A model generated the notes under the pieces. The model was not told the origin of the DNA and did no database searches. It was given only the letters and a program-made list of their open reading frames with translations. 5,279 bases of DNA, from NCBI GenBank assembly GCA_013375355.1, contig JABXJV010000003.1:1-5279 (forward strand), given 5' to 3'. The stretch is from Candidatus Helarchaeota archaeon (GTDB lineage: Archaea; Asgardarchaeota; Lokiarchaeia; Helarchaeales; JABXJV01). Of the stretch, positions 5,204 through 5,279 are shown one piece after another. Made by a program: the position numbers and the translations under genes. Positions within the stretch are counted from its first letter, which is position 1; each line of letters begins with the position of its first letter.

Positions 5204-5279
5204 ATGAACCTAACTAAGAGACAAAAAAAATATATAAAAAATAATTACCCTCGAAATTCCATTCAAGAAATCAGCAAAA
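5204..5279 (+). CDS. Start of a gene cut by the window edge; basic HTH-like N-terminus
   Basis: From ATG 5204 the frame stays open to the end: MNLTKRQKKYIKNN, then YPRNSIQEISK. Twenty-five codons are visible. The pattern LTKRQKKYIKxxY...SIxEIxK looks like the first two helices of a small helix-turn-helix, as seen at the N-terminus of some sigma-like or resolvase-like regulators. I also associate such a prefix with large multi-TM or O-antigen-ligase-like proteins of AT-rich candidate phyla, a recollection I cannot test here. It follows the glycosyltransferase by 109 bp on the same strand, so it may continue the same cluster. No clear ribosome site (AAGAGA ends 14 nt before the ATG). Function unknown; being a real gene is likely from the amino-acid pattern. 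Confidence 0.55.
   Translation, partial: MNLTKRQKKYIKNNYPRNSIQEISK

Noticed and set aside
1..5279. CRISPR array, tRNA, rRNA, riboswitch or transposase
   Set aside because: No regularly spaced repeats, no cloverleaf or rRNA-like stretch, no conserved aptamer core and no DDE or recombinase motif were seen on either strand.

Overview
The window is an AT-rich bacterial segment with every convincing gene on the + strand. It holds four complete genes, the start of a fifth at the right edge, and an accessory-looking, gene-poor left end. The DUF4292-type lipoprotein, the weak or missing Shine-Dalgarno sequences before most genes and the low G+C suggest a member of the FCB superphylum or a related candidate phylum (for example Bacteroidota/Ignavibacteria, Marinimicrobia, Cloacimonadota or WOR-3-like). 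This placement is inference; there is no rRNA or other phylogenetic marker.

Left end (1-494): a short open stretch (98-208) reads like the last ~36 residues of a protein, possibly a nucleotide-sugar 2-epimerase, with no body upstream, so it is probably a gene remnant. It is followed by a ~250 bp non-coding block bounded by a perfect 13-bp inverted repeat (217-229 / 453-465). Nested inside is a ~90 bp palindromic dispersed-repeat-like element (317-406) with several hairpins.

Envelope pair (495-3029): a membrane-anchored TPR protein with about 14 repeats is followed by a LolB/DUF4292-like outer-membrane lipoprotein. A rho-independent terminator (2175-2198) separates them. A perfect TATAAT sits right after the terminator, and a second in-frame ATG (2241) gives a better signal peptide than the first ATG (2202). 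The pairing resembles the TPR-lolB neighbourhood known from Pseudomonas, and suggests a role in lipoprotein or outer-membrane biogenesis.

Sugar pair (3151-5094): after a 121-bp spacer with a 52-bp run of pure A/T come UDP-glucuronate decarboxylase (makes UDP-xylose) and a family 2 glycosyltransferase of the DPM1/GtrB/ArnC type (moves sugars onto polyprenyl phosphate). A perfect 26-bp palindrome lies between them. Together they suggest production of a nucleotide pentose and of a lipid-linked sugar for decorating a surface glycan. Whether the glycosyltransferase uses the pentose cannot be told from sequence.

Right edge (5204-5279): the first 25 codons of a gene with a basic, helix-turn-helix-like N-terminus, cut by the window. 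I found no tRNA, rRNA, CRISPR array, riboswitch or transposase. Nothing here amounts to a clearly new biological system; the most unusual pieces are the nested repeat block, the terminator/promoter/start arrangement at 2175-2241 and the sugar pair.
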